Position numbers and translations under genes: made by a program. From the NCBI GenBank assembly GCA_023400985.1, contig JAEXEN010000019.1, forward strand, positions 58,192 through 122,191: a stretch of 64,000 nt of DNA, read 5' to 3'. This document shows positions 41,523-52,600 of the stretch, one piece after another; within the stretch, counting starts at the first letter, position 1, and every line of letters begins with the position of its first letter. Source of the stretch: Bacillota bacterium (GTDB lineage Bacteria; Bacillota; Clostridia; Christensenellales; CAG-138). The notes under the pieces were generated by a model. That model was not told where the DNA came from and searched no databases. It saw only the letters and a program-made list of their open reading frames with translations.

Positions 41523-42656
41523 ATGCTGACGGCAGAAAAAATATGGCTTTCCTCCCCCACCATGCATGGCGAAGAGCAGGTATTTATAAAGGAAGCGTTT
41601 GATACAAACTGGATAGCGCCCTTAGGGAAAAACGTAAACGAATTTGAAAAAGAGATGGCTGCGTATGTGGGATGTAAAGCCGCTGCGGCGATGACGGCCG
41701 GGACCCACGCGCTGCACATTGCTTTAAAGCTCGCAGGCATCGCGCCGGGCGATATCGTCCTTTGCTCGGATCTCACATTTGCGGCGACGGTGAATCCGGT
41801 GTCCTATGAAAAGGGAGTCCAGGTTTTCATCGATTCGGAGCGCGAAACCTGGAACATGAATCCGGAGGCGCTGGAAGCGGCATTGAAAAAATACGGCGAA
41901 AAGGTAAAGGCCGTCGTGGTTGCAAACCTCTACGGCACGCCGGCGAAGCTCGACGAGATCGCGGCGCTTTGCGAGCGCTGCGGGAAGATCATGATCGAGG
42001 ACGCGGCGGAATCCCTTTCCGCACAATTTAAGGGAAAACAGACCGGCACGTACGGAAAGTATAACGTGCTCAGCTACAACGGCAACAAGATCATCACCAC
42101 ATCCGGCGGCGGCATGCTGCTTTCCGACGACGAAATGGCGATCAAAAAAGCGCGTTTTTTGATTACACAATCACGCGAGCCGGCGCCATGGTACCAGCAC
42201 AATGAGATCGGCTACAACTACCGCATGAGCAATGTTGTTGCCGGCATAGGCCGGGGGCAGCTTTTACACCTTGACGAGCACAGAATGCTCAAAGAAGCGA
42301 TCTACCGCCGCTACGAGGCCGGCTTTCAAGGCCTGCCGGTCCAAATGAACCCCTATTTAGCGTGCAGCCGCCCGAATTTCTGGCTCAGCTGTATCACACT
42401 CGATCCCACGGCGATGCCCCGCGTGACGCCGGAAAAGATCCGCCTAGTATTGGAAAAAGAAAACATCGAGTCGCGCCCAATCTGGAAGCCCATGCATCTG
42501 CAACCCGTGTACGCCGATTATGATTACATTACCGTGAACGGGGAGGATGTCGGGAAGGATATTTTCGAGCGCGGACTATGTCTGCCCTCGGATATCAAGA
42601 TGACGGCGGAGCAGCAATCCCGCATTATTGAGATCGTCAGAGGGATGTTTCTATGA
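41523..42656 (+). CDS. DegT/DnrJ/EryC1/StrS-family sugar aminotransferase (PglE-like)
   Basis: A 377-residue PLP aminotransferase. AMTAGTHALHIALKLAGI and LYGTPAKLDEIAALCERCGKIMIEDAAESL supply the phosphate and PLP-ring sites, and SYNGNKIITTSGGGMLL contains the PLP lysine. PVSYEKGVQVFIDSERETWN matches the subgroup. Directly after a 4,6-dehydratase, it should aminate the 4-keto position, as PglE does in bacillosamine synthesis. It overlaps the next gene by 4 bp. Confidence 0.92.
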   Translation: MLTAEKIWLSSPTMHGEEQVFIKEAFDTNWIAPLGKNVNEFEKEMAAYVGCKAAAAMTAGTHALHIALKLAGIAPGDIVLCSDLTFAATVNPVSYEKGVQVFIDSERETWNMNPEALEAALKKYGEKVKAVVVANLYGTPAKLDEIAALCERCGKIMIEDAAESLSAQFKGKQTGTYGKYNVLSYNGNKIITTSGGGMLLSDDEMAIKKARFLITQSREPAPWYQHNEIGYNYRMSNVVAGIGRGQLLHLDEHRMLKEAIYRRYEAGFQGLPVQMNPYLACSRPNFWLSCITLDPTAMPRVTPEKIRLVLEKENIESRPIWKPMHLQPVYADYDYITVNGEDVGKDIFERGLCLPSDIKMTAEQQSRIIEIVRGMFL

Positions 42657-43327
42657 AAAAAGGAAAGGACGGGTTTTACTGCCGGTATATAAAGCGCGTA
42701 TTGGACACAGCCTTTGCATTGTTAGCGATGATTGTCTTAAGCTGGCTGTATGCTCTTATTGCGGTCGCCATACGGGCCCAAATGGGCAGCCCGGTGATCT
42801 TCAGGCAGGAACGCCCCGGAAAAAACGAAAAGATTTTTAAGCTCTACAAATTTCGCACCATGACGGAGAAAAGGGATGAAAACGGAAATCTAATGCCGGA
42901 TGAGATAAGGCTAACAAGGCTTGGGCTTTTTTTGCGCAGCACAAGCCTTGATGAATTGCCGCAGCTTTTAAATATTGTTCACGGGGATATGGCGATCGTG
43001 GGCCCTAGACCATTAATGGTGCGATATCTTCCATATTATACAAAGGAAGAGCGTCACCGGCACGACGTCCGTCCGGGCCTTACCGGGTTGGCGCAAATCA
43101 ACGGCCGAAATTCCGTTAAATGGGAAGAAAAGTTCGATATGGACCTGAACTATATAAGATGCGTGTCCTTCACCAACGATTTCCGGATCATCGCCGCCAC
43201 GATAAAGGCCGTCGCGACAAGGCGAAATACCGATGTCGGGTCATTTATCGAGAAAAATGGCATCGCATATCGTGCCCTGGACGTTGAACGGATCCATACG
43301 GCTTCGGAACTTCCCAAGGGAGCATAG
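42653..43327 (+). CDS. initiating sugar-phosphate transferase (short PglC-like type)
   Basis: A 224-residue bacterial sugar transferase of the short, monotopic kind. A single re-entrant helix (TAFALLAMIVLSWLYALIAVAI) is followed by ARAQMGSPVIFRQERPG, KLYKFRTM, the catalytic LRSTSLDELPQLLNI and GPRPLMVRYLP. It attaches the first sugar phosphate to undecaprenyl phosphate and so starts each repeat unit. Its short length, about 200-225 residues, is that of PglC (bacillosamine) rather than WbaP. It is overlapped at both ends by neighbours. Confidence 0.92.
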   Translation: MKKGKDGFYCRYIKRVLDTAFALLAMIVLSWLYALIAVAIRAQMGSPVIFRQERPGKNEKIFKLYKFRTMTEKRDENGNLMPDEIRLTRLGLFLRSTSLDELPQLLNIVHGDMAIVGPRPLMVRYLPYYTKEERHRHDVRPGLTGLAQINGRNSVKWEEKFDMDLNYIRCVSFTNDFRIIAATIKAVATRRNTDVGSFIEKNGIAYRALDVERIHTASELPKGA

Positions 43328-44313
43328 TGCATATGGATATCTATTTTTTGCCTGAATACGGAAAACTGTGCGAAAAAATTGAAGGCGGCAACAGCGAGAT
43401 TTTTGAATATCGGTGCGATTTTGGAGCCGTTCGCAATATGTATATTAAGCGCCCGATCCCGTGGTTGATCGACGGCGTTCAATATTACGACATCATAACC
43501 CCCTACGGTTACGGCGGGCCTGTCGTCATAACGGCGAAGACGGACAAGCGGCAGGAACTATGCCGCGGCTTTGACGCAGCTTTCGGGCGGTATTGCCGTG
43601 AAAACGGAATTGTGAGCGAATTTGTCCGCTTTCACCCTCTTTTTCGAAATGCCGATGATTTTTCCGAAACGTATCATCCTATCTGCATCCGAAAAACTCT
43701 GGGGACCAATTTAAGGGATTATGACGACCCCGTCCGGAGCGAGTTTTCCAAGCACTGTCGTAAGAATATTGGGCAGGCACTCAGGGCCGGCGTCACCTAT
43801 CGTATCACCGAGGCGCCCAAGGACCTGAGACGATTTCGGGAGATTTATTACATGACAATGGAGCGTCATAACGCCGCAGATTTTTACTACTTTGGGGACG
43901 AGTATTTTAACGGCGTCCTGAAGTATTTTAAAAAAAGTGTTCTGCTGGTTGAAGCAGTCTATGAAAGCAAGACGATTGCCGCTGAATTGTGCTTTGTTTC
44001 AGACGGCGTGATCCATTCGCATCTTGCCGGTACTTTAAGCGAATATTTTAACCTTTTCCCCGCTTGTATTCTGAAATATGCGGCGGTGCTATGGGGCAAA
44101 GAACATGGGTTCCGGCTCGTTTATTATGGGGGTGGGCTGTCGAACGACCTCAATGACTCCTTGTTTTTCTTTAAGAAAAAATTTTCGAAAAATACGGAAT
44201 TTGAATTTCATGTCGGGAAAAGAGCATGGATGAAGGATGTGTACGCACAACTCTGCCAGTTTAGAAACATACAGGAAGAAGGCGGCTTTTTCCCGGCCTA
44301 CCGTGCGGGGTGA
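43327..44313 (+). CDS. GNAT/FemAB-like acyltransferase
   Basis: A 328-residue protein with two GNAT-like lobes of the FemAB/BioF2-like group. WLIDGVQYYDIITPYGYGGPVV, FVRFHPLFRNADDF, and later EFSKHCRKNIGQALRAGVTYR, followed by ADFYYFGDEYF and DGVIHSHLAGTLSEYF, are diagnostic. The product could be an N-acyl sugar or an aminoacylated one. In this operon no PglD-type acetyltransferase is present, so this protein may supply the missing N-acylation of the amino sugar; that is inference. It begins 1 bp over the previous stop. Confidence 0.82.
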   Translation: MHMDIYFLPEYGKLCEKIEGGNSEIFEYRCDFGAVRNMYIKRPIPWLIDGVQYYDIITPYGYGGPVVITAKTDKRQELCRGFDAAFGRYCRENGIVSEFVRFHPLFRNADDFSETYHPICIRKTLGTNLRDYDDPVRSEFSKHCRKNIGQALRAGVTYRITEAPKDLRRFREIYYMTMERHNAADFYYFGDEYFNGVLKYFKKSVLLVEAVYESKTIAAELCFVSDGVIHSHLAGTLSEYFNLFPACILKYAAVLWGKEHGFRLVYYGGGLSNDLNDSLFFFKKKFSKNTEFEFHVGKRAWMKDVYAQLCQFRNIQEEGGFFPAYRAG

Positions 44314-44319
44314 GGAAGA

Positions 44320-45591
44320 ATGAAAGACGTGCTGATGATAGCGCATTTTACACATACGCCTTCTGACCCCGGGAACGATCGTTTCGTTTACTTAGCGAAA
44401 CTTCTTGCAGAACGGGATTGTCGGGTAGAGCTGGTCACAACCGGCTTTTCACACAGCAAAAAAACGCAGAGGGAAATTCCCGAAGAGCGATTGTGGCAGC
44501 TGCCATATAAACTGACCTTGCTTCGAGAGCCCGGATACCGGAAAAACGTTTGCCTCCGGCGCTTTTATAGCCATTGGGTGTTCGCAAAGTCCTTAAAGAA
44601 GTATCTTTCCCTGCGAAACAAGCCGGACGTGATTTACTGTTCGGTTCCGTCGCCGAATGCCGCAAGGCAAGCGGCCCGATATGCCGAAAAGAATGGGGTA
44701 AGGTTAATTCTGGATGTGCAGGACCTTTGGCCCGAGGCGTTTGAAATGGTATTTCATGTACCGGTCCTAAGCGATCTGGTTTTTGCCCCTATGAGGCAAA
44801 GGGTAAACCGAATCTATGCGACGGCGGATGAAATCGTCGCGGTTTCCGATACATATGTCAAACGGGCGCTTCGCGTAAACAACAAAGCATCGGAAGGCAC
44901 AGTAGTATTCTTAGGTACGGATCTTGAAGAGTTTGATCGTCTGGCGGAAAAGAATCGAAGCGAGAAGCCGAAGAACGAGATTTGGATCGGGTATATCGGC
45001 ACTTTAGGGCATAGTTATGATATTCCGAACGTTATTGACGCACTCGTGCTGCTGCAAGAGAAGGGCTATGCCGGTCTCCGATTTATTGTGATGGGCGACG
45101 GACCCTTAAAAGAGCGGTTCGAGGTTTATGCAAATGCGCGCGGTATACGCGCGGCTTTCACCGGCAGGTTGCCGTATGCCCAAATGGCTGGGAAACTTTG
45201 TACCTGCGACATAGCGGTTAACCCGATAAGGGCAGGTTCAGCGGGAAGCATCATCAACAAGGTAGGAGATTACGCTGCAGCGTGCTTGCCGGTAATCAAT
45301 ACGCAGGAATGCCCGGAATATAGAGCTCTTGTTGAGCAATACCATATGGGGATCAACTGCAAAAACGGCGATCCGGTCGATACTGCGGACGGCATCCAAA
45401 TGCTTATTCAAAATACGGTATTGCGAAACGCTATGGCGCAGGGTGCCAGACGCTGCGCGGAAGAATGCTTTGACCGCGGGCGTTCCTATAAGAAAATTGC
45501 CGAAAAAATATGGGGTCAAAACGCGACCGCATCGGAAGAGGCGAAAACGCATGTTCCCCGCTGCGGTACAGAGATACACCTCGAAGGATAA
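44320..45591 (+). CDS. glycosyltransferase family 4
   Basis: A 423-residue GT-B glycosyltransferase. The N-terminal domain has FTHTPSDPGNDRFVYLAKLLAER and DVIYCSVPSPNAARQAARYA; the C-terminal donor domain has IWIGYIGTLGHSYDIPNVIDAL, FIVMGDGPLKERFEVYA and AVNPIRAGSAGSIINKVGDYAA, the usual EX7E-type region with altered residues. It probably adds one sugar to the lipid-linked repeat. The start is 6 bp after the upstream gene. Confidence 0.9.
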   Translation: MKDVLMIAHFTHTPSDPGNDRFVYLAKLLAERDCRVELVTTGFSHSKKTQREIPEERLWQLPYKLTLLREPGYRKNVCLRRFYSHWVFAKSLKKYLSLRNKPDVIYCSVPSPNAARQAARYAEKNGVRLILDVQDLWPEAFEMVFHVPVLSDLVFAPMRQRVNRIYATADEIVAVSDTYVKRALRVNNKASEGTVVFLGTDLEEFDRLAEKNRSEKPKNEIWIGYIGTLGHSYDIPNVIDALVLLQEKGYAGLRFIVMGDGPLKERFEVYANARGIRAAFTGRLPYAQMAGKLCTCDIAVNPIRAGSAGSIINKVGDYAAACLPVINTQECPEYRALVEQYHMGINCKNGDPVDTADGIQMLIQNTVLRNAMAQGARRCAEECFDRGRSYKKIAEKIWGQNATASEEAKTHVPRCGTEIHLEG

Positions 45592-46871
45592 TGTTGATCA
45601 TGAAATTAAACATGAAAATAAAACAGATCTACGCCAAAAACAAAGATATCGTTTGGAACTTCGGCGCTTTTGCACTGTATATCGGCGTTCAGCAAATCGT
45701 TATCATGCCCTTCATATCCGCTTTCTTTTCAGAGAGCGAATATTCGCGGATAGCGGTCTTCTTGACGGTTTTCAACATTTTGGTCTGCATCGGCGGCGAC
45801 GAGATCGGGAACACCTATTTGATCCGTAAAAAGGAATATGACAGCAAAAATATAAAAGGCGATTTTATTCTTTTGTTTCTCACAGTACTGCTGTTTTTGC
45901 TCTCGGCAGCTACCTTCGTGAATGCGCTCGTATTGCATATAGGCCTTAAAACCTTTATGCAAATGCTCGTGGTGCTGATATGCGGCTCCATTAGGTATTT
46001 TTTTACGGCGTATTTGAGGGGGAACCAGCAATTCGGGCTGATCTTTTGCGCAAATATCCTTTATGCCGTGGGCGCTTTGACGGGCATCCTGCTTCTTAGA
46101 GCGAGCAACAACTTCCTGCTGCCGTTTTTGCTGGGAGAGTTGCCCGCCGCCGCATTCATCTTGGGTGTCGTCATCTTTAACAGATCCAACAACGTATCTT
46201 TGCGCTTAAGTCCCGAATTTGGGAATACGGCAAGGAGCTATTTGAAATTAGGGCTGGTCTCGAGCCTTCAGCAGTGCGTCGCGTATCTTGACCGTTTGAT
46301 CGTATATCCCATGCTCGGCGCGGCGGCCATGTCCGTCTATTATAGCAGCACTACCGTATCAAAGCTTTCGGGCCTCGCCATAAACCCTGTCGGCGGCGTA
46401 CTGATGGCGAGATTATCCGGCAGGGAGAAGGACGATAGGCGGGACGTCACGAAGAAAATGCTGAAATATTACCCTTGGCTTCTTATTGCTATATTTGCCG
46501 TCAACTTTATTTTTATATGGCTGGCCGCGAAGCTCCTCTACAGCCAATATTACAATGACGCGGTGATTCTCTTTTTGCCGATTTGCGTCGCGGAGGCGTT
46601 CGGCGGGGTAAACTTCTTAATGAAACCTGTTTTGCTGCGCTTCTTTTCAACGAGTATGTTCGTTGTTGTGAACCTGATCTATGCCGCTGCTTTCATAGCG
46701 GGAATTCTGGCTTTTTCGTCGCTTTGGGGATTGCTGGGATATGCGCTGTCCATAGCGCTTGCGAAGATCATCCAAAGTTTGTGTTATGTGGCGGTCTTAA
46801 CGCGGAGCGATAAAACCGATAGGAAAAGGCGAACGTATGTATCGGCATTTCAAACAAAACACGGAAGCTGA
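45591..46871 (+). CDS. Wzx-like oligosaccharide flippase
   Basis: A 426-residue polytopic membrane protein with about 12 helices of the polysaccharide-transporter (PST/MATE-like) fold. IWNFGAFALYIGVQQIVIMPFI at the start and YLDRLIVYPMLGAAAMSVYYSSTTVSK in the middle match Wzx flippases. It should flip the undecaprenyl-linked repeat unit across the membrane. ATG 45591 shares one base with the previous stop. Its end overlaps the polymerase start by 35 bp. Confidence 0.87.
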   Translation: MLIMKLNMKIKQIYAKNKDIVWNFGAFALYIGVQQIVIMPFISAFFSESEYSRIAVFLTVFNILVCIGGDEIGNTYLIRKKEYDSKNIKGDFILLFLTVLLFLLSAATFVNALVLHIGLKTFMQMLVVLICGSIRYFFTAYLRGNQQFGLIFCANILYAVGALTGILLLRASNNFLLPFLLGELPAAAFILGVVIFNRSNNVSLRLSPEFGNTARSYLKLGLVSSLQQCVAYLDRLIVYPMLGAAAMSVYYSSTTVSKLSGLAINPVGGVLMARLSGREKDDRRDVTKKMLKYYPWLLIAIFAVNFIFIWLAAKLLYSQYYNDAVILFLPICVAEAFGGVNFLMKPVLLRFFSTSMFVVVNLIYAAAFIAGILAFSSLWGLLGYALSIALAKIIQSLCYVAVLTRSDKTDRKRRTYVSAFQTKHGS

Positions 46872-48150
46872 TTTTTTGCAGGGCGGCAAGACATATCCGA
46901 GGGCACTTTTTGCATGCATTCTTATCATGCTGGTTCCCGTGATTATAAAGTCAACAGTTTATCCTTCCGCCAATTATACGGCCCTGATGGCGGCGGCATT
47001 TGTTATGCAGTGCGCAGCCGTTATTTTCACTTTTGGGAAAGGGTGGAAGCTGATTCCGTCCCCGATTATTATGATCCTCATGATAAATGCCATCGTCGCA
47101 ATGATGAGCAACAGCCTGCATTTAAGAAGCATAGACTCCCAGGATTTCATCAATCTGGCGGCTAAGATGCTGTGCATATTTCTGTTTTATGAGGGAGCGA
47201 AGAACCTGTCGCTTTCCTCTGCCCAATTGAAGCAGTATGCGAGGCTGATGGCAGGCCTGTCGGTCGTTGCCTGCCTTTATAACATCTTCGTAAACGTTTC
47301 GGCGATTCCCGCCGTATTTTCCTCAGTATCGTCGTCCTATTTGCTTTCTTTTAAAAGCTTTTTTCTCAACCGCAATCAATTCGGCATGTTCCTTGTCGTG
47401 AGCATGGTTTTGACCGAATACGCGTATGCGGGCCAAAACGTGAAAAGAAAGGCGTGGATCCATTTCCTGCAGATCATGAATATCGTTTTAACGCTCTCCC
47501 GGGGTTCCATGGCTGCTATGCTTGTATTTCTGGCGGCAAGATATTTTTTACCTTCCAACAAAAAGAACATGGTTTTAAAAAGCATCGCCCTTCTCCTGCT
47601 TGCGACCGTCGCGCTTATTTGTGTATTTCATGTACCTCTCCTCTATGACTATATTTTCGAGGATATCTTCCGCGTCGATGTAGGGCTTACGGGGAGGCCG
47701 GAAATATGGAAGATGGGGTATGACGCAGCCTCTCAAAATTGGATAAACGGGGTAGGTACTTTTACCGGTATAAGAATGGCGCGAGAACACGGGTTTGCGT
47801 TTGACCAGTTCCATAGCTTTTTTGTCGATACGTTTGTCAGCGGAGGCCTTGTCGAGCTATGCACTATGCTGTTCTTGCACCTTAGCGTATACAAAAGATG
47901 CGTCAAAAAAATGGAGGACGAGGAGATCCGATCGACCTACCGAGCCTCTTTTTATGCGCTGCTATGTATGGGGGTGTTCGAAAGCGTATCGTTTTTCTCG
48001 ATCGGTTATGTGGACACGTTTTTTACGATCAACTACATCATGCTTCCGATGATGCTGTCCAATCATACATGGGAGAAGCCCTCACCTTCTATCCGACAAT
48101 CCCATGATATAGGCAGCCCACAAATCGTAGCTGAAGGGCAGCGTTTTTAA
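46837..48150 (+). CDS. Wzy-like polysaccharide polymerase (O-antigen ligase family)
   Basis: A 437-residue protein with about ten hydrophobic helices and a large loop. FFLNRNQFGMFLVVSMVLTEY and VLTLSRGSMAAMLVFLAARYF match the O-antigen ligase/polymerase (Wzy_C) family, as does GRPEIWKMGYDAASQNWINGVGTF before the last helices. It would join flipped repeats. It is the last gene of the operon and its 3' end overlaps the converging HTH gene by 69 bp, with no terminator between them. Confidence 0.85.
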   Translation: MYRHFKQNTEADFLQGGKTYPRALFACILIMLVPVIIKSTVYPSANYTALMAAAFVMQCAAVIFTFGKGWKLIPSPIIMILMINAIVAMMSNSLHLRSIDSQDFINLAAKMLCIFLFYEGAKNLSLSSAQLKQYARLMAGLSVVACLYNIFVNVSAIPAVFSSVSSSYLLSFKSFFLNRNQFGMFLVVSMVLTEYAYAGQNVKRKAWIHFLQIMNIVLTLSRGSMAAMLVFLAARYFLPSNKKNMVLKSIALLLLATVALICVFHVPLLYDYIFEDIFRVDVGLTGRPEIWKMGYDAASQNWINGVGTFTGIRMAREHGFAFDQFHSFFVDTFVSGGLVELCTMLFLHLSVYKRCVKKMEDEEIRSTYRASFYALLCMGVFESVSFFSIGYVDTFFTINYIMLPMMLSNHTWEKPSPSIRQSHDIGSPQIVAEGQRF

Positions 48151-49479
48151 ATTGCCGTTCGCTATTTCGCTTGCCAAAATGTTATGGATTTTATCTGTTT
48201 TAAAAAGATGAAATTTCTCGGAACTGTACTCGTTGTCTATCAGGTAAATAACGCTTAATCCGGGGAAGTGAAAAACAGCAACCTTTGGCATTTCGCAGTT
48301 TAGAACGATGACTTTTTCGGGATTGTCCAAGTATGCGTCATATCTCGAAAGATAGGAAATGCGCTCCTCGGGCGGGATATCGACCGTCCCCACGAGCGGC
48401 ACGATCGCCTTGCCGGTAGCGGCAAAACTCATCATTGCATCTATGGTAACGCAAAAGGAAGTGCCCTTGGTCAGGATGCTTTGGAAAATCTTCAGCATCC
48501 ATGCTTTTATCGTTTCGTTCCCACCTATCTTATCCAAGTCTTCTTTTTTTACCAAATGCCCTATGGAAATAAAATTGTATACTGCCGCAAGGCCTTTGTT
48601 AAGCAGCATATCCATATACGCGGCGTCGTCTTGCAGCGCGGCGACAGCCTCACCCCTTGTAAAACTGCTCTTTTCGGCTCCCTTTTTCAGGAGGGAATTG
48701 TAAAAAGAAACAAGATAGCCTTTGTGGGTGATGACGGTCATGAGCGGAGTACCGTCCATTTGCATGGTAAAAAGTATCAAAAACCGGCCTTTTAACAACA
48801 AAAAGGAATGTTCTATCGGCTCTTTTGTCGTCCATAGATTCAAATCCGCGTATTGTTGTGCTTCGGCAATCGAGGAAAACATACCCATATAGAGCATGCT
48901 GCTGCAGGATTCAAATTTGGATAGGTTAAAAAAATGGTGCAAAAAAAGATTCGTTCTTTTCTCGGGACTGATGATCTTTATCCGTTGAAAAATGTCCGGA
49001 TAAAGGTTGCCGAACATGGGGAGCGCGCTGTAGAACTCTAAAGGGATATCCTTTTCGCCTGCGATAGGATCGGAAACAAGTATACAGAACATATTTAAAC
49101 TTGTTTTTGCCCCGAGAAAGCTTACTTGCTGATTGAGAGAATCGAAATCTTCGTTGTTATCTGAAGAAAAATCCTTATCCAGCGCATATTCGATCGCATG
49201 CGTCAAAAACAATTCCAACTCATATTTTGAACTGAAATCGTATATGACCGGAAATATTTTCCAAAATCTCATATAGCATTTGTAGCTGTATATCGTTTCG
49301 CTGAAAAAGCTCGCGGCTTGCTTGCTGAACATCTTCTTCTCTTTTTGAAAAGGAAGTCGTTTACCTGTCAAAATTTTGCTTAGCCCGCTCGGCGTCATAT
49401 GCATGCTCAGCGCAAAGTCCGTCTTTGGCTTCTGTGCAATGCTGATAAGTTCCTCCAGCAATATGCCGGTCTTCATCAT
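48082..49479 (-). CDS. AT-rich HTH regulator-like protein of unknown family
   Basis: A 465-residue protein. The first 40 residues contain a helix-turn-helix segment, TDFALSMHMTPSGLSKILTGKRLP, like a Cro/XRE-type reader. The remaining 420 residues have no motif I recognise, no membrane helix and no strong coiled coil; they may sense a ligand. Start 49479 (MMKTGIL) follows GAGGGA; the longer reading to 49590 lacks a ribosome site. It is more AT-rich than neighbouring genes, suggesting transfer. It diverges from the surface-protein gene and is a candidate regulator of it. Confidence 0.75.
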   Translation of the reverse strand: MMKTGILLEELISIAQKPKTDFALSMHMTPSGLSKILTGKRLPFQKEKKMFSKQAASFFSETIYSYKCYMRFWKIFPVIYDFSSKYELELFLTHAIEYALDKDFSSDNNEDFDSLNQQVSFLGAKTSLNMFCILVSDPIAGEKDIPLEFYSALPMFGNLYPDIFQRIKIISPEKRTNLFLHHFFNLSKFESCSSMLYMGMFSSIAEAQQYADLNLWTTKEPIEHSFLLLKGRFLILFTMQMDGTPLMTVITHKGYLVSFYNSLLKKGAEKSSFTRGEAVAALQDDAAYMDMLLNKGLAAVYNFISIGHLVKKEDLDKIGGNETIKAWMLKIFQSILTKGTSFCVTIDAMMSFAATGKAIVPLVGTVDIPPEERISYLSRYDAYLDNPEKVIVLNCEMPKVAVFHFPGLSVIYLIDNEYSSEKFHLFKTDKIHNILASEIANGNLKTLPFSYDLWAAYIMGLSDRR

Positions 49480-49695
49480 ATTCGTCCCTCGCAGGCGTGT
49501 AAGAATAATTTTTTTTATTATATACCATTTTGCTGTCCGCCACTTTCCTTCGCAAGAAATATTAATATTTTCGTTTTCCTTTTTGTGCAAATAAGCGGAT
49601 GCCGGTTTATGGAACTTTCAAGCAAGCGGCTGTGTTATCCGTTAAAATCCTTATGGAAATAAGAATCATTATCATATTTACAGGAGGAACTTACT

Positions 49696-52600
49696 TTGTT
49701 GCACTTAAAGAAAAAAACGGGCCTTTTGCTGGTCGCTGCGATGCTACTGCAGCTCCTGCTGCCCGCAGCCGCGCTGGCGGATATGGTGCCCCCTGACGAA
49801 TTAAACCATGGGGACGGGTTCCTTGTCATACATGGAACACAACCCACTCCGGATACCCATATCTATGACGCCGTCGGCGGCTGGTCGTCCATCGAGGTGA
49901 AGGACGGGGCAACTTCCATTCTTCCCAGTGCTTCCGGCATATACGAAAACGTTCCAGATGGCGCGTCCATCAAGATCAAATACGCGCTGCACCTCGAGCC
50001 GATGAACGAGGATGGAGACGTAATCTATGACTACTCTACCAAGGCCCATACCTTTAGGATCGTGCTTCCTGCCGGAATCCGTTTCACAACACCTTTGGAT
50101 TCCTCGATTCCTGGAGATTCATTCAACATCATAGCCGAAGGCGGTTGGATATGGGCTATGGGTCAACTGCAGCCGGACGGCACGATTTTAATCACGCTGA
50201 ACAACACGGCAATCACCGCAGAGAACAGCAGCGATCTTTGGGCTTCACTGGAGTTTAACGGCATTTTCCTGCCTCGTTCGGAGGGCAACGGCAACGACAC
50301 CCAAATTGTGCTCGGAACGCAAACCTATACCTTCGTGCGTGAGGAGCCCGATTATTCCGATATTGGCCTTCAAAAGTCGGGCGTGGTCTATGACCCGGCA
50401 ACCGGCCAGCTCGTATGGACAATCACCGTGGACCCCGGTGAGGTGGCGCTCGACGGCTTGGAGCTTACGGACAGCTATTCTTTGAACCAAAGCTATGTAG
50501 CGGATTCCTTCTATGTCAAGAAGGGTTCGGCGGATCCCGTTAAGATCAACGAAAGCAATATTGAGAAGGGATCAAACGAGATCACCTATACCTTCCCGTC
50601 GGGTTCTGCGGGCGTGCATGTGATCACCTACAGGACCGCGCCTGATTTCGGTGCTGAAACCGGGGCGGATACAAATGCGGAATCCGTTACGTTCACGAAC
50701 GTAGCGAGCTTGATAGACCCGCTGGACGGCAATAGGATTCTCGTGACGGATGATGACCGGATCACCGCCAACTGGGTCAACAAGGCCGTTTCCGACAAAA
50801 TACAAGAAAGCGATGGCGAGATATATTTCGACTGGACGGTCACGGTGAACGTGCCGGGCAGCGGTACGGTAAAAGGGGCCTCTATTACCGACGCCATTCC
50901 CGCCGGGCTGGAGTTGGTGGCGGGTTCAGTCACAATCACGCATAACGGCGTAACAAACGGAACCGTCGGTACTGTTTTAGACGCGAACGGCAAATATGAA
51001 ATCTCGAGTAGCAGCCTCATATATACTTTCCCCGGCGCCGATCAGGCGCTGGTCAATACGGCCACGCTGAAATACCGTACCAAGGTGACGGATCGCGATG
51101 CGGGCGTAAATAACAACGGTGCGATCGAATTTAATAATACCGCCGGTCTCAGTTGGACCGGCATGACCGGCGACGCGCCCAAGGATACCGCCACGGGCAT
51201 CGTCGGAGCAGGCGGCCTTGTGAATAAAAGCGCAGCGGGCGGCACGGTAAATTACACTTATGATACAAACGGCACCTATATCCAATGGGTCATTACTGTA
51301 AACGAGAACAGGGTGAATATGCCGGGCGCAAATAGCATTACCGATGAGACTGGCAGCGGGCAGGAGCTTTTCATCGACAGCGAACACCCGTTTGTCGTCA
51401 CGCGGTATACGAACAGTACGTCCGTATCCGGCGACAGCATAACAAGCAAAGCGTCGATCGACGACTTCACATACATCGCCTCGCCGGAATCGTTCAGTTA
51501 CATATTACCCAACGATATCCCCGCTGCCGACCACTATACGATAAGCTATTATACGAAGCTTACTGAGGACGGCATAAAGGAACTCTACGGGCAGGGCAGC
51601 ATCGGCTTTGGCAACACGGTCGACCTGAACGGCACAACGGCCTCCGGTACAAAAATGTTCAACAGCCAGCTGATCGACAAGTCGAACGGCGTACACGATT
51701 ACGATACGAAGGCGACCACATGGACGATCCAGGTAAATCGCAACCAGCTGCCGCTTAACGGCGCCGTGCTTACGGATACCCTGCCGGCGGGCATCGTGCT
51801 CAGCGGCGAAAGCCCCGTTACGGTATCTCCCGCGCTCCCGGCGGGAAGCATTACCGCGGCGGACGGCGGAAACGGCTTTTCGGTCAGCTTTGGGAATATA
51901 CCCGCGGGGCGGGCGTACACCGTAACGGTTACAACGAGGTTCACCGAAGAGGCGCTCAAAGCGGCGAACAAGAACGACATCACGCTTACAAATATCGCCG
52001 AGCTTTCCTATAAAGATAATACGGGAGCGGATCGTTCGGCCAATGACAGCGGCACGGTGACCGTTAAAAACCCCGTGCTCAAAAAATGGCATGAGGGAAC
52101 CAACTCCGAAATCAAAGAAGCGGGCATTATCGGCTGGGGAGCGTATCTCAACTTGGGCAGGATCACACTCAACAATGCCTCGGTAAGCGATACCCTCAAC
52201 GCGGGCATCGGCTACGTGGCCGGCTCCGCAAAGCTATATAAGCTCCCCAACGCCGCTTTCAATGCGGATGGCACGATGAGTACGGAGGGCGTCAGGCAAG
52301 AGGTCGCTTTGGCGGCGGGGGATATCACCTATACGGGCAATGTCCTCACTGTCAAACTGCCCGGTGGCGAGGGAAGCAATGTGGTTTTCCTATTGGAGTT
52401 TGAAACCGAGGTGATCGACGATACGCTCGACATCCAAAACACCATAAGTCTCACCGGCGCAACAAACGGTACCGTAAACGGATCTGACGGTGCCAGGGTG
52501 CAGATCAGCGGCTATCTGGCGATAGCGGGCGGCGGCAGCACCAGCTTCACCCTTGTAAAGACCAGTGAACAAAACGGGCAGGGGATCCCCGTGTCAGGCG

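Noticed and set aside
51042..51983. Minus-strand ORFs inside the adhesin gene
   Set aside because: Shadows of the repetitive coding strand; no start signals or family features.
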